This document shows, piece by piece, positions 27,363 through 35,359 of a stretch of 59,766 nt of DNA. The notes below the pieces were generated by a model, which ran no database searches, was not told the DNA's origin, and worked only from the letters and a program-made list of their open reading frames with translations. The stretch lies in contig JABMOW010000057.1 of assembly GCA_013204025.1 (NCBI GenBank), positions 1 through 59,766 of the forward strand, given 5' to 3'. The translations under genes were made by a program, and so were the position numbers. Positions within the stretch are counted from its first letter, which is position 1; each line of letters starts with the position of its first letter. This DNA is from Fidelibacterota bacterium. Lineage in GTDB: Bacteria; Fidelibacterota; Marinisomatia; SCGC-AAA003-L08; JACNLC01.

Positions 27363-28691
27363 ATGAAAACTGATTCTGGAAATACGGATTTATCCACCAA
27401 ACGGCACGCACTACTGCCTCCTCTGGCAGAGCGCGTTCGACCATCAACGTTGGAACAATTCATCGGACAATCTTCCCTCACATCAGAGCGAAGTTTATTA
27501 GTGCAGTCGGTAAAACAAAACCGTCCGTTTTCGCTGATTTTCTGGGGACCACCGGGTACGGGGAAAACGACGCTTGCGCGGATATTATCACATGAATATG
27601 GAGCGGAATTTCTCGAATTGTCAGCAGTGTCTTCCGGTGTGGCGCAAATCAGACAGGCACTCGCTTCGGCAAAAGATATGCGTCAACTTGATAAAACCAC
27701 CATCCTGTTTATTGACGAAATCCACCGGTTCAGCAAATCCCAGCAGGACGCCCTGCTCCATGCGGTTGAAGACGGCACCATTATTCTCATTGGCGCAACG
27801 ACAGAAAATCCATCGTTTGAAGTAATCTCCCCATTACTTTCCAGGTGCCGTATCATGAAGTTGAATTCGTTTTCATCTGATGAGTTACTGAAAATCTTGG
27901 ATAGAGCATTGGTAGAAGATGTCATCCTTTCGCAGCGGAATATCCTTATCCCCGACGATATGAAAAAAGAACTTGCAGCGTCTTGTGGGGGAGATGCCCG
28001 GAAGATGTTGAACACGTTTGAACTGGCGATTTCATTTCATCCGGAGGATCCTGTAGAGATCACTTCCCATGACTTACAGGAGGCGCTTCAACAAAAGCAT
28101 GTGATCTATGACCGTGCAGGTGATTATCATTACGATACCGTTTCGGCGTTTATAAAATCTGTACGAGGGTCAGACCCGGATGCCGCTGTGTACTGGCTGG
28201 CGATTATGTTAGAAGGCGGCGAGAAGCCTGAATTTATTGCCCGACGACTCATCATCCTCGCATCAGAGGATATCGGGAATGCTGAACCTTATGCCCTCAT
28301 GCTTGCAACCTCTAGTATGCAGGCTGTACACATGGTGGGGATGCCCGAAAGTGGCATCATCTTGGGGCAGGTCACAACGTATCTGGCCAGTGCGCCCAAG
28401 AGCAATGCATCTTATTCCGCCATTAATTCAGCACGGGATTACATCCGTGAGCATGGCACAGAATCGGTTCCTCTCCATTTAAGAAATGCTCCCACCAATC
28501 TGATGAAGAATATGGGATATGGCAAAAAATATCAGTATCCCCATTCCTCTGAACACCATTTTGTGGAAGAACAGTATTTCCCGGAAACCATAAAGACTCC
28601 GCCGTCATTTTATAAGCCTTCAGGTGAAGGGCGTGAAAAATTCCTACGGGACCGGTTGGCGTTTCTTTGGAAAACCAGGTACAAACCATGA
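27363..28691 (+). CDS. rarA: Replication-associated recombination protein RarA (MgsA)
   Basis: A 442-residue clamp-loader-like AAA+ ATPase. It has PLAERVRPSTLEQFIGQ at the start, Walker A WGPPGTGKTTLAR near residue 60, Walker B LFIDEIHRFSK and sensor 1 ATTENPSFEV. The C-terminal tetramerisation part has EDIGNAEPYALMLA, LPLHLRN-like VPLHLRNAPT and GKKYQYPH. The protein acts at stalled replication forks together with SSB. It is complete and its stop codon overlaps the start of an M48 protease gene (ATGA). Confidence 0.95.
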   Translation: MKTDSGNTDLSTKRHALLPPLAERVRPSTLEQFIGQSSLTSERSLLVQSVKQNRPFSLIFWGPPGTGKTTLARILSHEYGAEFLELSAVSSGVAQIRQALASAKDMRQLDKTTILFIDEIHRFSKSQQDALLHAVEDGTIILIGATTENPSFEVISPLLSRCRIMKLNSFSSDELLKILDRALVEDVILSQRNILIPDDMKKELAASCGGDARKMLNTFELAISFHPEDPVEITSHDLQEALQQKHVIYDRAGDYHYDTVSAFIKSVRGSDPDAAVYWLAIMLEGGEKPEFIARRLIILASEDIGNAEPYALMLATSSMQAVHMVGMPESGIILGQVTTYLASAPKSNASYSAINSARDYIREHGTESVPLHLRNAPTNLMKNMGYGKKYQYPHSSEHHFVEEQYFPETIKTPPSFYKPSGEGREKFLRDRLAFLWKTRYKP

Positions 28692-29515
28692 AAAGATTGA
28701 TATTTATTCTAAAAATAAGTTTGTTGACTATTCTACTTTCAACCTGTGCCACCGTCCCCATCACAGGAAGGAGACAATTAGCGATGGTTCCCCAAAACAC
28801 GATTCTGGAGTACAGCGAATCCAATTACCGTGAATTTCTGAACGAAAATAAGATCATTACCTCTGGGACAATTGTGAGAATGATTAAGCATGTGGGTGAA
28901 AACGTTACCAATGCAGTGATAGAATATTTCACCGAACAGGGTAAACTTTCTTTGTTAGACGGTTACAATTGGGAATTCAATCTTGTTGAGAAGGAAGATG
29001 CAAACGCATGGTGTATGCCCGGTGGGAAAGTGGTGGTTTACACGGGAATCCTGGATATCACCAAACACGAAGGCGGACTTGCCGTCGTCATGGCTCATGA
29101 AATTGCACATGCCATCGCCAATCACGGTAATGAGCGAATGAGCCAGGTGCTACTGGCACAAATGGGGGGAATGGCACTATCCACTGCCATGGCATCTCGG
29201 CCACAGCAAACACAGGATTTGTGGATGCAGGTGTTCGGTATGGGTGCTAACCTTGGGATACTATTGCCGTATAGCCGAGTGCATGAGAGTGAAGCCGACC
29301 GCCTGGGAATGGTCTTTATGGCAAAAGCGGGGTATGATCCAGATTTTGCACTGGAGTTTTGGCAGCGAATGTCTGATATGAAAAACGGTAATGTATCTGA
29401 AGAAATATTAAGCACACATCCCTCTGATGAACACCGGATACAGGAGATACGAGATTTAATCCCGGAAGTGGAAGAATATTACCAGAATTCTGTCAAACAA
29501 CATGTGGATTTTTAA
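28688..29515 (+). CDS. M48 family periplasmic metalloprotease lipoprotein (LoiP/BepA-like)
   Basis: A 275-residue protein. The ATG at 28688 is chosen because it overlaps the rarA stop (ATGA) and starts a lipoprotein-type signal (ILKISLLTILLSTCATVP, with Cys near residue 20); a start 21 nt upstream is possible but fits less well. The zinc site is MAHEIAHAIANHG near residue 142 and the third ligand region is HESEADRLGMVFM. The C-terminal H-P-S-D-E-H-R-I motif is typical of the LoiP/YggG/BepA group, which degrades or assists outer-membrane proteins. It probably sits on the inner face of the outer membrane. Confidence 0.9.
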   Translation: MKRLIFILKISLLTILLSTCATVPITGRRQLAMVPQNTILEYSESNYREFLNENKIITSGTIVRMIKHVGENVTNAVIEYFTEQGKLSLLDGYNWEFNLVEKEDANAWCMPGGKVVVYTGILDITKHEGGLAVVMAHEIAHAIANHGNERMSQVLLAQMGGMALSTAMASRPQQTQDLWMQVFGMGANLGILLPYSRVHESEADRLGMVFMAKAGYDPDFALEFWQRMSDMKNGNVSEEILSTHPSDEHRIQEIRDLIPEVEEYYQNSVKQHVDF

Positions 29516-29614
29516 CAGAAGTAAAATCGTTTTAGCTGCAAATTAATGCGGATTTTTACTAATATACATTGAAGCAAAATGGAATCAATGTTGTTAAGGA
29601 AACGATCATCAATT

Positions 29615-29641
29615 AAGTGCACTCATGGAAAGAGTACACTT
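29615..29641. other. Intergenic hairpin without T-tract
   Basis: AAGTGCACTC and GAGTACACTT pair at 9 of 10 positions around a 7-nt loop. No T run follows on the plus strand, so it is not a standard terminator. It stands 79 nt before the phosphohexomutase gene and may affect its mRNA or be a DNA-binding site. Confidence 0.4.
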
Positions 29642-29719
29642 CGAGCTATTATGTTCAGAATTCGTAATAGTGTTTAATTTAAAACAGCAATTATCTACAG
29701 AAAATTATAAAGGAAACAG

Positions 29720-31057
29720 ATGGATTTAATCCGAGGTATTTCGGGTATTCGTGGTATCGTCGGTCTGACACTGACTGCACATGACGTTGAAAAATATTCG
29801 TTCGCATTTGCAAAATTACAGCCAAAGGGAACCATCCTTTTAGCGCGAGACAGTCGGACCCATGGCAGATCACTACTCCTGTCAGCGTACAATGCATTAA
29901 TAACATCCGGGCGAGAGGTGATTGATTGCGATATTATTCCCACGCCCACGGCACAATTCATCGTTCAGCAAAAAAATCTCGCTGGTGCCATCGTCATCAC
30001 GGCTAGTCATAATCCATCAGAGTGGAATGGGATGAAATTTGTAGATAATGACGGTTGCTTTCTGGATGGCGATGCGAACAAAACCCTTTTCAATATCGCG
30101 GACGAACTACCTGATTATCCTGCGCTACCACAAGACGATTCAACCATTGATTCTCACCTGCCAGAAGAACATATTTCCCATTCGGCTACACTAACGACGA
30201 TTAATCGTGAACGAATCGCTTCCCGGAAATTCAAAGTGGTGGTGGATGCCGTGAATGGTGCAGCCTCAATCTTGTTGCCTGAAGTCCTTCGGCAACTGGG
30301 ATGTGAAGTGATCCCATTGTATTGCAAACCTGACGGACAATTTCCTCGGGGAACTGAACCGCTGCCAATCAACCTGAAAGATTTGGGTGACCTGGTGAGA
30401 AAACACGGTGCGGATGTGGGATTTGCTACTGATCCCGACGGAGACCGACTAGCTGTAGTGGATGAGCAGGGAAATCCTCTTGGTGAAGAATATACACTCA
30501 CCATTTGCGCCGATGGATTTCTGACTGAAAATCCATCTCAAAAACCAATTGTTACTAATCTTTCAACTACCATGGCGTTAGACCGTGTGGCAGAAAAATA
30601 TGATGTACCTGTCATTCGAACGGCAGTGGGGGAGATAAACGTGGTCAATGCCATGAAAGCTCACCAGTCTGTGTTGGGTGGTGAAGGCAACGGTGGTGTG
30701 ATTTTAGCAGAATCACATTTAGGGCGAGACTCATTGGTAGGCGTTGCGCTTTTCCTGAATCGAATGTCGCAAACCACCGATCCGGTCAGTACCATTTTCA
30801 AGTCAATGCCGCAATTCACAATGGTGAAAGATAAAATCCAGTTGGGGGATATCAATCCAGATCAGGTCATCGAGAAAATTTCCAAACAATTTGGTGATGT
30901 AGAGCAAGATCATCAGGACGGCCTTAAACTGATTTGGCAGGATCGTTGGGTGCATATCCGAAAATCAAATACCGAACCCATCGTACGGATTTATGCTGAG
31001 GCAGAAACGGCGAAGGACGTGCAGTTGTTGGTGGGGGAAATTAAAAAATTGGTTTAA
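29720..31057 (+). CDS. Alpha-D-phosphohexomutase (phosphoglucosamine/phosphomannomutase family)
   Basis: A 445-residue enzyme of the four-domain phosphohexomutase family. It starts with the ISGIRGIVG word, has the active-site phosphoserine loop TASHNPSEWNG near residue 97, the magnesium loop ATDPDGDRLAVVD near 237, the sugar-binding loop GEGNGGVI near 320, and the phosphate-binding RKSNTEPIVRIYAE near the C terminus. It interconverts 1- and 6-phosphates of a hexose or hexosamine; the exact sugar cannot be read from these motifs. It is complete and faces the microcompartment operon tail to tail. A link to that operon (a mutase feeding pentose 5-phosphate) is conceivable but not supported by the gene arrangement. 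Confidence 0.92.
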   Translation: MDLIRGISGIRGIVGLTLTAHDVEKYSFAFAKLQPKGTILLARDSRTHGRSLLLSAYNALITSGREVIDCDIIPTPTAQFIVQQKNLAGAIVITASHNPSEWNGMKFVDNDGCFLDGDANKTLFNIADELPDYPALPQDDSTIDSHLPEEHISHSATLTTINRERIASRKFKVVVDAVNGAASILLPEVLRQLGCEVIPLYCKPDGQFPRGTEPLPINLKDLGDLVRKHGADVGFATDPDGDRLAVVDEQGNPLGEEYTLTICADGFLTENPSQKPIVTNLSTTMALDRVAEKYDVPVIRTAVGEINVVNAMKAHQSVLGGEGNGGVILAESHLGRDSLVGVALFLNRMSQTTDPVSTIFKSMPQFTMVKDKIQLGDINPDQVIEKISKQFGDVEQDHQDGLKLIWQDRWVHIRKSNTEPIVRIYAEAETAKDVQLLVGEIKKLV

Positions 31058-31285
31058 AAAGCGGCTTGCTGTAAGATCACTTTCGCAAAGGCACAAAGCA
31101 CACGAAGAAGAAATATGGCTCATTAAATCAGAGCTATACTGCAGTGATGATTCCTATCTACTCATCCCTTCTCAAACTTCAACAATCGATATTTGATGTT
31201 CATTTGAACTGCCACTGCCAATTGCTCCTGCTAACTGCCACTCCTCCATTTGTCTTTAACTCAAATCCACATCGCTCATTTTAAG
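31058..31285. repeat. Gene-free stretch with word-like degenerate repeats
   Basis: No gene is seen. The stretch contains TTTCGCAAAGGCACAAAG with an adjoining CACACGAAG (about 31081-31106) and a run of A-C-T-G-C-C-A words around 31207-31248. These phrases resemble short degenerate repeats that I recall from intergenic DNA of many unrelated bacteria, often near GxxExxY genes. No clear terminator for either convergent transcript was found. Confidence 0.4.
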
Positions 31286-31570
31286 TTAAGTCCGGGGAGT
31301 ATTATGCAGATGAACTTCATCCACAACGCCAACAATGATAGACCTGATGGGGGCATTGGGTTGATCCACTATTTGTCGGGCGGAGTTGCCTTCGTCCAAG
31401 ACGAGCACAGTCTCACCAGCGCCCGAACCCACCACATCGACGGCGATGACATATTCACCTGTGGGCTTTCCGTGGATATCGAGATAATCTACGATCAGTA
31501 GTTTTCGGCCATCATAAAAAGCATGGGTGATAGTAGAATGAATAGCGCCTCTGACTTTACCAATTTGCAT
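31286..31570 (-). CDS. BMC-P (EutN/CcmL family) shell vertex protein, copy 3
   Basis: A 94-residue EutN/CcmL-fold protein. It opens with MQIGKVRGAIHSTITH, continues with KLLIVDYLDIHGKPTG and VAVDVVGSGAGETVLVLDE in its standard form (IAVDVVGSGAGE), and ends with PIRSIIVGVVDEVHL. Such proteins form the pentamers that close the vertices of a bacterial microcompartment. It is the last gene of the BMC operon, 6 nt behind the second BMC-P gene. Its sequence is clearly different from the other two pentamer genes of the operon, so the three are old paralogues rather than a recent duplication. Confidence 0.95.
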   Translation of the reverse strand: MQIGKVRGAIHSTITHAFYDGRKLLIVDYLDIHGKPTGEYVIAVDVVGSGAGETVLVLDEGNSARQIVDQPNAPIRSIIVGVVDEVHLHNTPRT

Positions 31571-31576
31571 GGTCCT

Positions 31577-31864
31577 TTACCTTTCTCCATTCAGATTCAG
31601 TAGATGGACATCATCCACAATTCCGATGATGGCGTGATCAACTGGTACAAACCAAGGGTCCAGTGTGAGAGCGGCCTCTCTTGAACTTTCATAGGAGATC
31701 AATTCTCCAAAGCCACACATTCTGGTGGAGTCTGCTGCTACAAAAGGTGCGCCTGAGGGTTTCTGCTTCCCATCTAGAGGTTGAACTAAAAGCAGGGGTA
31801 CGCCTTCGAGTCCCTCGTACACAATGCAGGGTGTGAGTGTGCCAATTACTTTGCCCAGATGCAT
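31577..31864 (-). CDS. BMC-P (EutN/CcmL family) shell vertex protein, copy 2
   Basis: A 95-residue protein when started at ATG 31864, which has GGAGG upstream and matches the family's usual opening (MHLGKVIGTLTP). A longer in-frame start at 31906 would lie inside the preceding shell gene and is rejected. Further family marks are LLLVQPLDGKQKPSG, CGFGELISYESSREAAL in place of the usual glycine-rich loop, and HAIIGIVDDVHLLNL. The A-A-D-S-T sequence and the longer loop make it the most divergent of the three pentamers. It starts 1 nt after the stop of the BMC-T gene. Confidence 0.93.
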   Translation of the reverse strand: MHLGKVIGTLTPCIVYEGLEGVPLLLVQPLDGKQKPSGAPFVAADSTRMCGFGELISYESSREAALTLDPWFVPVDHAIIGIVDDVHLLNLNGER

Positions 31865-31865
31865 T

Positions 31866-32471
31866 TTAAATTTCCCCTCCCTGCAGCAATTGCAGTTTTG
31901 AATCACTGAAACTTGTGGAGTGTTCGATCTGTTTAAGGATTTCCCCTGACAGTCTCGGGATCAGCGTTTCGCTCAACCAATTTGTCAACGGTTCCACCAC
32001 AGATCTTGCCAGTTCAATGGCTGTGCTGACTTCTTCGATTTTTCCGCAGAAGATGGCCAGTCCCTTGCCCCCGATATCGTCAGCAAGACGGAGTTCCACC
32101 AGGGAAACATCAGTTCCTTTCAGGGCTTTGTCGGCTCCCTTTACCACTGCAGAGAGTGTGGAAGTTTCAATGATGCCCAGCGATTCAGATGTGATAGGTA
32201 AACGACTGCCAAGAATGGCTTCGTGGACCTGTGCGTGGACAGCTGGCAGAAAAAGCTGGTCGATGATGCTGCCTTCGCCTCTGGCCAGCCCTTCGTGGTA
32301 GGATTCCTCCACCGAGGCAACGCTGCCCCCCAGCATGACGATGTATTTTCCGTTGTGGACTGTTCCCGATCGTAATACGGTTACGGGTGCTTTTTTAACC
32401 ATGGCATCACTGGTAAAAATACCGGCAGGGATATGCTTAAATTCAATGATAGCAATTGCAGGATACTTCAT
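31866..32471 (-). CDS. BMC-T trimeric shell protein, PduT-like (single-layer type)
   Basis: A 201-residue tandem BMC-domain protein. The first domain runs from AIAIIEFKHIPAGIFTSDAM to about residue 87 (GKYIVMLGGSVASVEES). The second starts at SLGIIETSTLSAVVKGADKA and contains DIGGKGLAIFCGKIEEV. The arrangement matches PduT and the single-layer trimer of the Haliangium shell, as I recall them. In PduT a pore cysteine in the word T-I-C-P-G-K holds an iron-sulfur cluster; here the equivalent is T-V-H-N-G-K (residues 37-42), so that cluster should be absent. It overlaps the aldehyde dehydrogenase stop by 1 nt. A C-terminal tail of about 35 residues follows the second domain. Confidence 0.94.
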   Translation of the reverse strand: MKYPAIAIIEFKHIPAGIFTSDAMVKKAPVTVLRSGTVHNGKYIVMLGGSVASVEESYHEGLARGEGSIIDQLFLPAVHAQVHEAILGSRLPITSESLGIIETSTLSAVVKGADKALKGTDVSLVELRLADDIGGKGLAIFCGKIEEVSTAIELARSVVEPLTNWLSETLIPRLSGEILKQIEHSTSFSDSKLQLLQGGEI

Positions 32472-33925
32472 CAGACGATCCTGAAATGATCTACAAGCAC
32501 ACAGCGACGTTCACGGGTGAAGTCACGAGGACCTGTCAATCCCTCTCCGGTGGGACTTGCAATAGTGAAAGAACAATAGCCCTCACCACCGTATCCCAGT
32601 CCGGCAACTGATGGACCGTTTTTCACGAAGATACTACAATCCATGACCCTAGCCATGCGGCTCAAATTGTCCAGATTTTTCGAATGCATAATGGCTGTAT
32701 GCCGGAATCCATGCTCGGCTTCTTTGGCGATATCGATAGCCTGATCGGCATTGGGCTGGCGCACCAGTGGGATTATCGGTAGCATCTGTTCCGTCCAAAC
32801 CAAGGGGTGACCGGCCGGTACAGGTGCAATAGCAAGGCGCACAGAATTATCCACTTTTTTGTGGATTTTGTCGAGAATTTTCTGCACATTTTGGCCAATA
32901 AACTCTTTATTGATGACGCCGGGTTTACGAAGACCATTGGTTTTGGTGAAAATTAGTTTTTCCACCTGATCTACTTCGTGGGGTTGCAATACGACTGCGT
33001 TGTGCCGCTGAAAGGCGGAGATCAGCTGATCGGCTACGGACTCCACCACGAAAATCTCTTTCTCGAGCACACAGATGATGTTGTTGTCCAGCGAAGCGCC
33101 TTCCACGATGCTGCGGGCTGCCTTCTCGATATCGGCACTCTCATCCACTACTACAGGTGGGTTGCCGGGACCTGCACAGATGGCACGCTTACCGCTCTGC
33201 ATGGCCGCCTTAACCACAGCTGAACCTCCGGTTACCACCAACAGATTAATGCCGGGATGAGCCATGAGCTCCTGTGCACTTTCGATTGTCGGGCGGTCGA
33301 TGGTGGTTACGAGGTTCACGGGACCCCCCGCTTCCTGTATTGCCTGGTTCAGCAGTTCGATGGTAAAAATACTCACCTTCCGGGCAGTGGGATGCACATT
33401 GAACACGACGGCATTCCCTGCAGAGACCATTCCAATAGTATTGCAGATGATGGTCGATGTTGGATTTGTGCAGGGTGTAATGGAACCGATAACCCCGAAG
33501 GGTGCAGATTCCATGAGCGTCAGACCTCTGTCACCGGTATCAGCATGGGGAGTGAGTACCTCGGGTCCCGGAGTTTTCTCCGTTACCAAGCGGTTTTTGA
33601 TGATTTTATCTTCTACGCGGCCAAGTTCCGTTTCGGCATGCGCCCGAACAGCCAGATCTTCAGCATGTTCCAGCATTTTAATACGGATATTGCGGATGAT
33701 CTCATGCCGGCGATTCAAAGACATGCCCATAAGGTCGAGATGAGCTTTTCTGCCGGCTCGCACGGCGGCATCGATTTGACCAAAGACGCCAACTCCACTA
33801 GCATTCCCAGCTTCGTGAATTGGACGAATGCTCGGCGTTTTCACAGGACTGTACTCTACCGGCCGGATCAAACCGACAACTTTTCCGGCTATGGACTCTA
33901 CCTGTTCCGATGTTAACTGTGACAC
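32471..33925 (-). CDS. BMC-associated CoA-acylating aldehyde dehydrogenase
   Basis: A 484-residue PduP/EutE-type dehydrogenase. The catalytic Cys is residue 285 in the word D-N-N-I-I-C-V, with AGPGNPPVVVDESAD just before it. It should oxidise acetaldehyde with NAD+ and coenzyme A to acetyl-CoA inside the compartment. The first 21 residues (LTSEQVESIAGKVVGLI, residues 4-20) form a predicted amphipathic helix followed by a Pro-rich linker, the usual form of an encapsulation peptide. The helix matches one inside the fusion enzyme of the same operon. The C-terminal part has SVAGLGYGGEGYCSFTIA. The gene is 71 nt downstream of a BMC-P gene and overlaps the BMC-T start by 1 nt. Confidence 0.95.
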   Translation of the reverse strand: MSQLTSEQVESIAGKVVGLIRPVEYSPVKTPSIRPIHEAGNASGVGVFGQIDAAVRAGRKAHLDLMGMSLNRRHEIIRNIRIKMLEHAEDLAVRAHAETELGRVEDKIIKNRLVTEKTPGPEVLTPHADTGDRGLTLMESAPFGVIGSITPCTNPTSTIICNTIGMVSAGNAVVFNVHPTARKVSIFTIELLNQAIQEAGGPVNLVTTIDRPTIESAQELMAHPGINLLVVTGGSAVVKAAMQSGKRAICAGPGNPPVVVDESADIEKAARSIVEGASLDNNIICVLEKEIFVVESVADQLISAFQRHNAVVLQPHEVDQVEKLIFTKTNGLRKPGVINKEFIGQNVQKILDKIHKKVDNSVRLAIAPVPAGHPLVWTEQMLPIIPLVRQPNADQAIDIAKEAEHGFRHTAIMHSKNLDNLSRMARVMDCSIFVKNGPSVAGLGYGGEGYCSFTIASPTGEGLTGPRDFTRERRCVLVDHFRIV

Positions 33926-33996
33926 GGTTTTCCTCCCATCAATGACTAATCACAATGGTGTAAAGATTGATACCTGATAACGATTGCCATCGCGGA

Positions 33997-34296
33997 TCAA
34001 TCATTCACACCCTTTTTGTATTTGGTTTGACCGGCAACTTCCCAGCTGTCTACGATGGCCATGACCACCGCATCGCAGGGGCGTTTATCGGTTCTCACTG
34101 TCTGTCGTCCCGAGCTGCCTGTGGCAAAAAGAACAATTTCCCCGGGACCGGCATCTACTGCATCGACGGCAACCAACGTTCCATCTGCAGGAGCACCTTC
34201 CAGATCGATCTTTTGGAGGATCAGGAATTTCAGTCCTACCAGGCTCTCTTCTTTTTGTGTGGAGACCACGGTCCCCACTACTTTTGCGAGATTCAT
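33997..34296 (-). CDS. BMC-P (EutN/CcmL family) shell vertex protein, copy 1
   Basis: A 99-residue EutN/CcmL-fold pentamer protein: MNLAKVVGTVVSTQKEESL, then KFLILQKIDLEGAPADG, AVDAVDAGPGEIVLFATGSS and CDAVVMAIVDSWEV. The A-V-D-x-V-x-A-G-x-G-E and G-S-S-G-R motifs are the family core. It sits 15 nt behind the BMC-H gene and is the first pentamer gene of the operon. It is the copy most similar to textbook CcmL/EutN. Confidence 0.95.
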   Translation of the reverse strand: MNLAKVVGTVVSTQKEESLVGLKFLILQKIDLEGAPADGTLVAVDAVDAGPGEIVLFATGSSGRQTVRTDKRPCDAVVMAIVDSWEVAGQTKYKKGVND

Positions 34297-34311
34297 ATTA
34301 CCTCCAGTTGG

Positions 34312-34623
34312 CTATTTTGTGCCTTTCATCTCCGCTTTGCCTTCTGCCATTCTTCCCAGGGGAAGTACTGCATCCACATTTGAATGAGGTCGTGCGATGA
34401 TATGGACAGCTACGATCTCGCCCACTCTAGCGGCACCTGCTTTTCCAGCCTCGCAGGCTGCTTTTACAGCGGCAACATCTCCACGGATACACACCGTGAC
34501 GTAACCACCACCCGTTTTTTCGTACGATACCAATTCAACCTTGGCGGCTTTCACCATTGCATCCGCAGCTTCTACCACTGCTGGATAGCCTCTGGTCTCC
34601 AGCATTCCTAATGCATCTGCCAT
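34312..34623 (-). CDS. BMC-H hexameric shell protein (PduA/PduJ-like)
   Basis: A 103-residue single BMC-domain protein, normally the main facet tile of the shell. It has [52 protein letters not shown] and [16 protein letters not shown], all typical of the PduA/PduJ/CcmK core. It is the only BMC-H gene of the operon. The ribosome binding site is strong (AAGGAGA, 7 nt before the ATG), and a hairpin lies in the 86-nt gap upstream, both compatible with higher output of this tile than of its neighbours. Confidence 0.96.
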   Translation of the reverse strand: MADALGMLETRGYPAVVEAADAMVKAAKVELVSYEKTGGGYVTVCIRGDVAAVKAACEAGKAGAARVGEIVAVHIIARPHSNVDAVLPLGRMAEGKAEMKGTK

Positions 34624-34680
34624 GTTGTTATCTCCTTTTCTTGTTTTATTGGATTATTGTTCACTTTTAAATTTTCTGCA

Positions 34681-34703
34681 GTGCATTCCAAATTGGTCTG
34701 CAC
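34681..34703 (-). other. Intercistronic hairpin between BMC-T2 and BMC-H
   Basis: GTGCA and TGCAC enclose a second small stem CCAA/TTGG, starting 6 nt after the BMC-T stop codon on the minus strand. There is no T run behind it on that strand, so it is more likely an mRNA-processing or 3'-end-protecting element than a terminator. It is followed 57 nt later by the BMC-H gene. Confidence 0.4.
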
Positions 34704-34709
34704 CGTTTT

Positions 34710-35333
34710 TTATTTATGATTTTCTTTACCGGTCATTTCCTCTATTGCCCGAACGGCTGCACGCCAACCCACGTCGATATCCCGCTCTTTTCCACCGAGG
34801 TAGATCCGTCCGAATGAACCGAAAGAACTGACTTCGAGAATGTTGATCTCGGCTGCTTTTTCAGCTTCATTGGCCGCTAGGGCTGCATAGGCTGCCGGCT
34901 GGACCTCCATGACGAAAAGAGTCTCACCGGGGACGATCATGTTCCCGTGGCGCATCCTGTTGATAAGCTGTGTCTGATGGTCATCAATTTTTCGGATGAC
35001 CTGGTTCGAGAATATCTTCGGTTTCCAACGGTCCGCTTCGGTGAGTTCCAGGGCATCCAAAATGGCCTGACCTGCTTGCCGAACATCGGCCTGGGATTCA
35101 GAGTGGATCTCCAGCATGCCATAGAGTCTTTCCACAATTTGCATTCCCGGTGTTACATTAGTCGATTTCAGAGCGATATCCGTTATCCGGTTGATCTCGA
35201 TTCCCGGGGATATTTCGATGTAAAGGGATGCCATTCCGGAAATGGGCAGGAAGCCTTTTGCAACGGTGCCTAGAAAGGCCGCATATTGGGGTTGTAGATT
35301 ATCTAAAAATACATAAGCTCTCAGGTCTACCAC
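34710..35333 (-). CDS. BMC-T trimeric shell protein, circularly permuted double-stacking type
   Basis: A 207-residue tandem BMC protein of the CsoS1D / EutL-like permuted type. The first domain starts [20 protein letters not shown] and contains [19 protein letters not shown]. The second contains [20 protein letters not shown] and [19 protein letters not shown], then [16 protein letters not shown]. It resembles the double-layer trimers of the Haliangium ochraceum shell as I remember them, which stack face to face with gated pores large enough for cofactors or sugar phosphates. It lies 26 nt behind the RpiB-DeoC fusion gene. Confidence 0.93.
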   Translation of the reverse strand: MVDLRAYVFLDNLQPQYAAFLGTVAKGFLPISGMASLYIEISPGIEINRITDIALKSTNVTPGMQIVERLYGMLEIHSESQADVRQAGQAILDALELTEADRWKPKIFSNQVIRKIDDHQTQLINRMRHGNMIVPGETLFVMEVQPAAYAALAANEAEKAAEINILEVSSFGSFGRIYLGGKERDIDVGWRAAVRAIEEMTGKENHK

Positions 35334-35359
35334 ATTGTCTCCTTCGCGATTGTTTTAAA

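Noticed and set aside
27193-27447. Minus-strand open frame overlapping the start of rarA
   Set aside because: It crosses conserved rarA codons in antisense and reads as low-complexity hydrophobic text.
29720-31057. Phosphohexomutase as a member of the BMC pathway (pentose phosphomutase)
   Set aside because: It is transcribed in the opposite direction, has no encapsulation-peptide-like extension, and its motifs are those of ordinary hexose/hexosamine mutases.
31865-31906. Longer start for the second BMC-P gene
   Set aside because: It would lie inside the BMC-T gene and precede the conserved family start; the internal ATG has the ribosome binding site.
33257-33916. Long open frame (219 codons) antisense to the aldehyde dehydrogenase
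   Set aside because: It is the mirror of a conserved enzyme gene, without its own ribosome binding site or recognisable motif.
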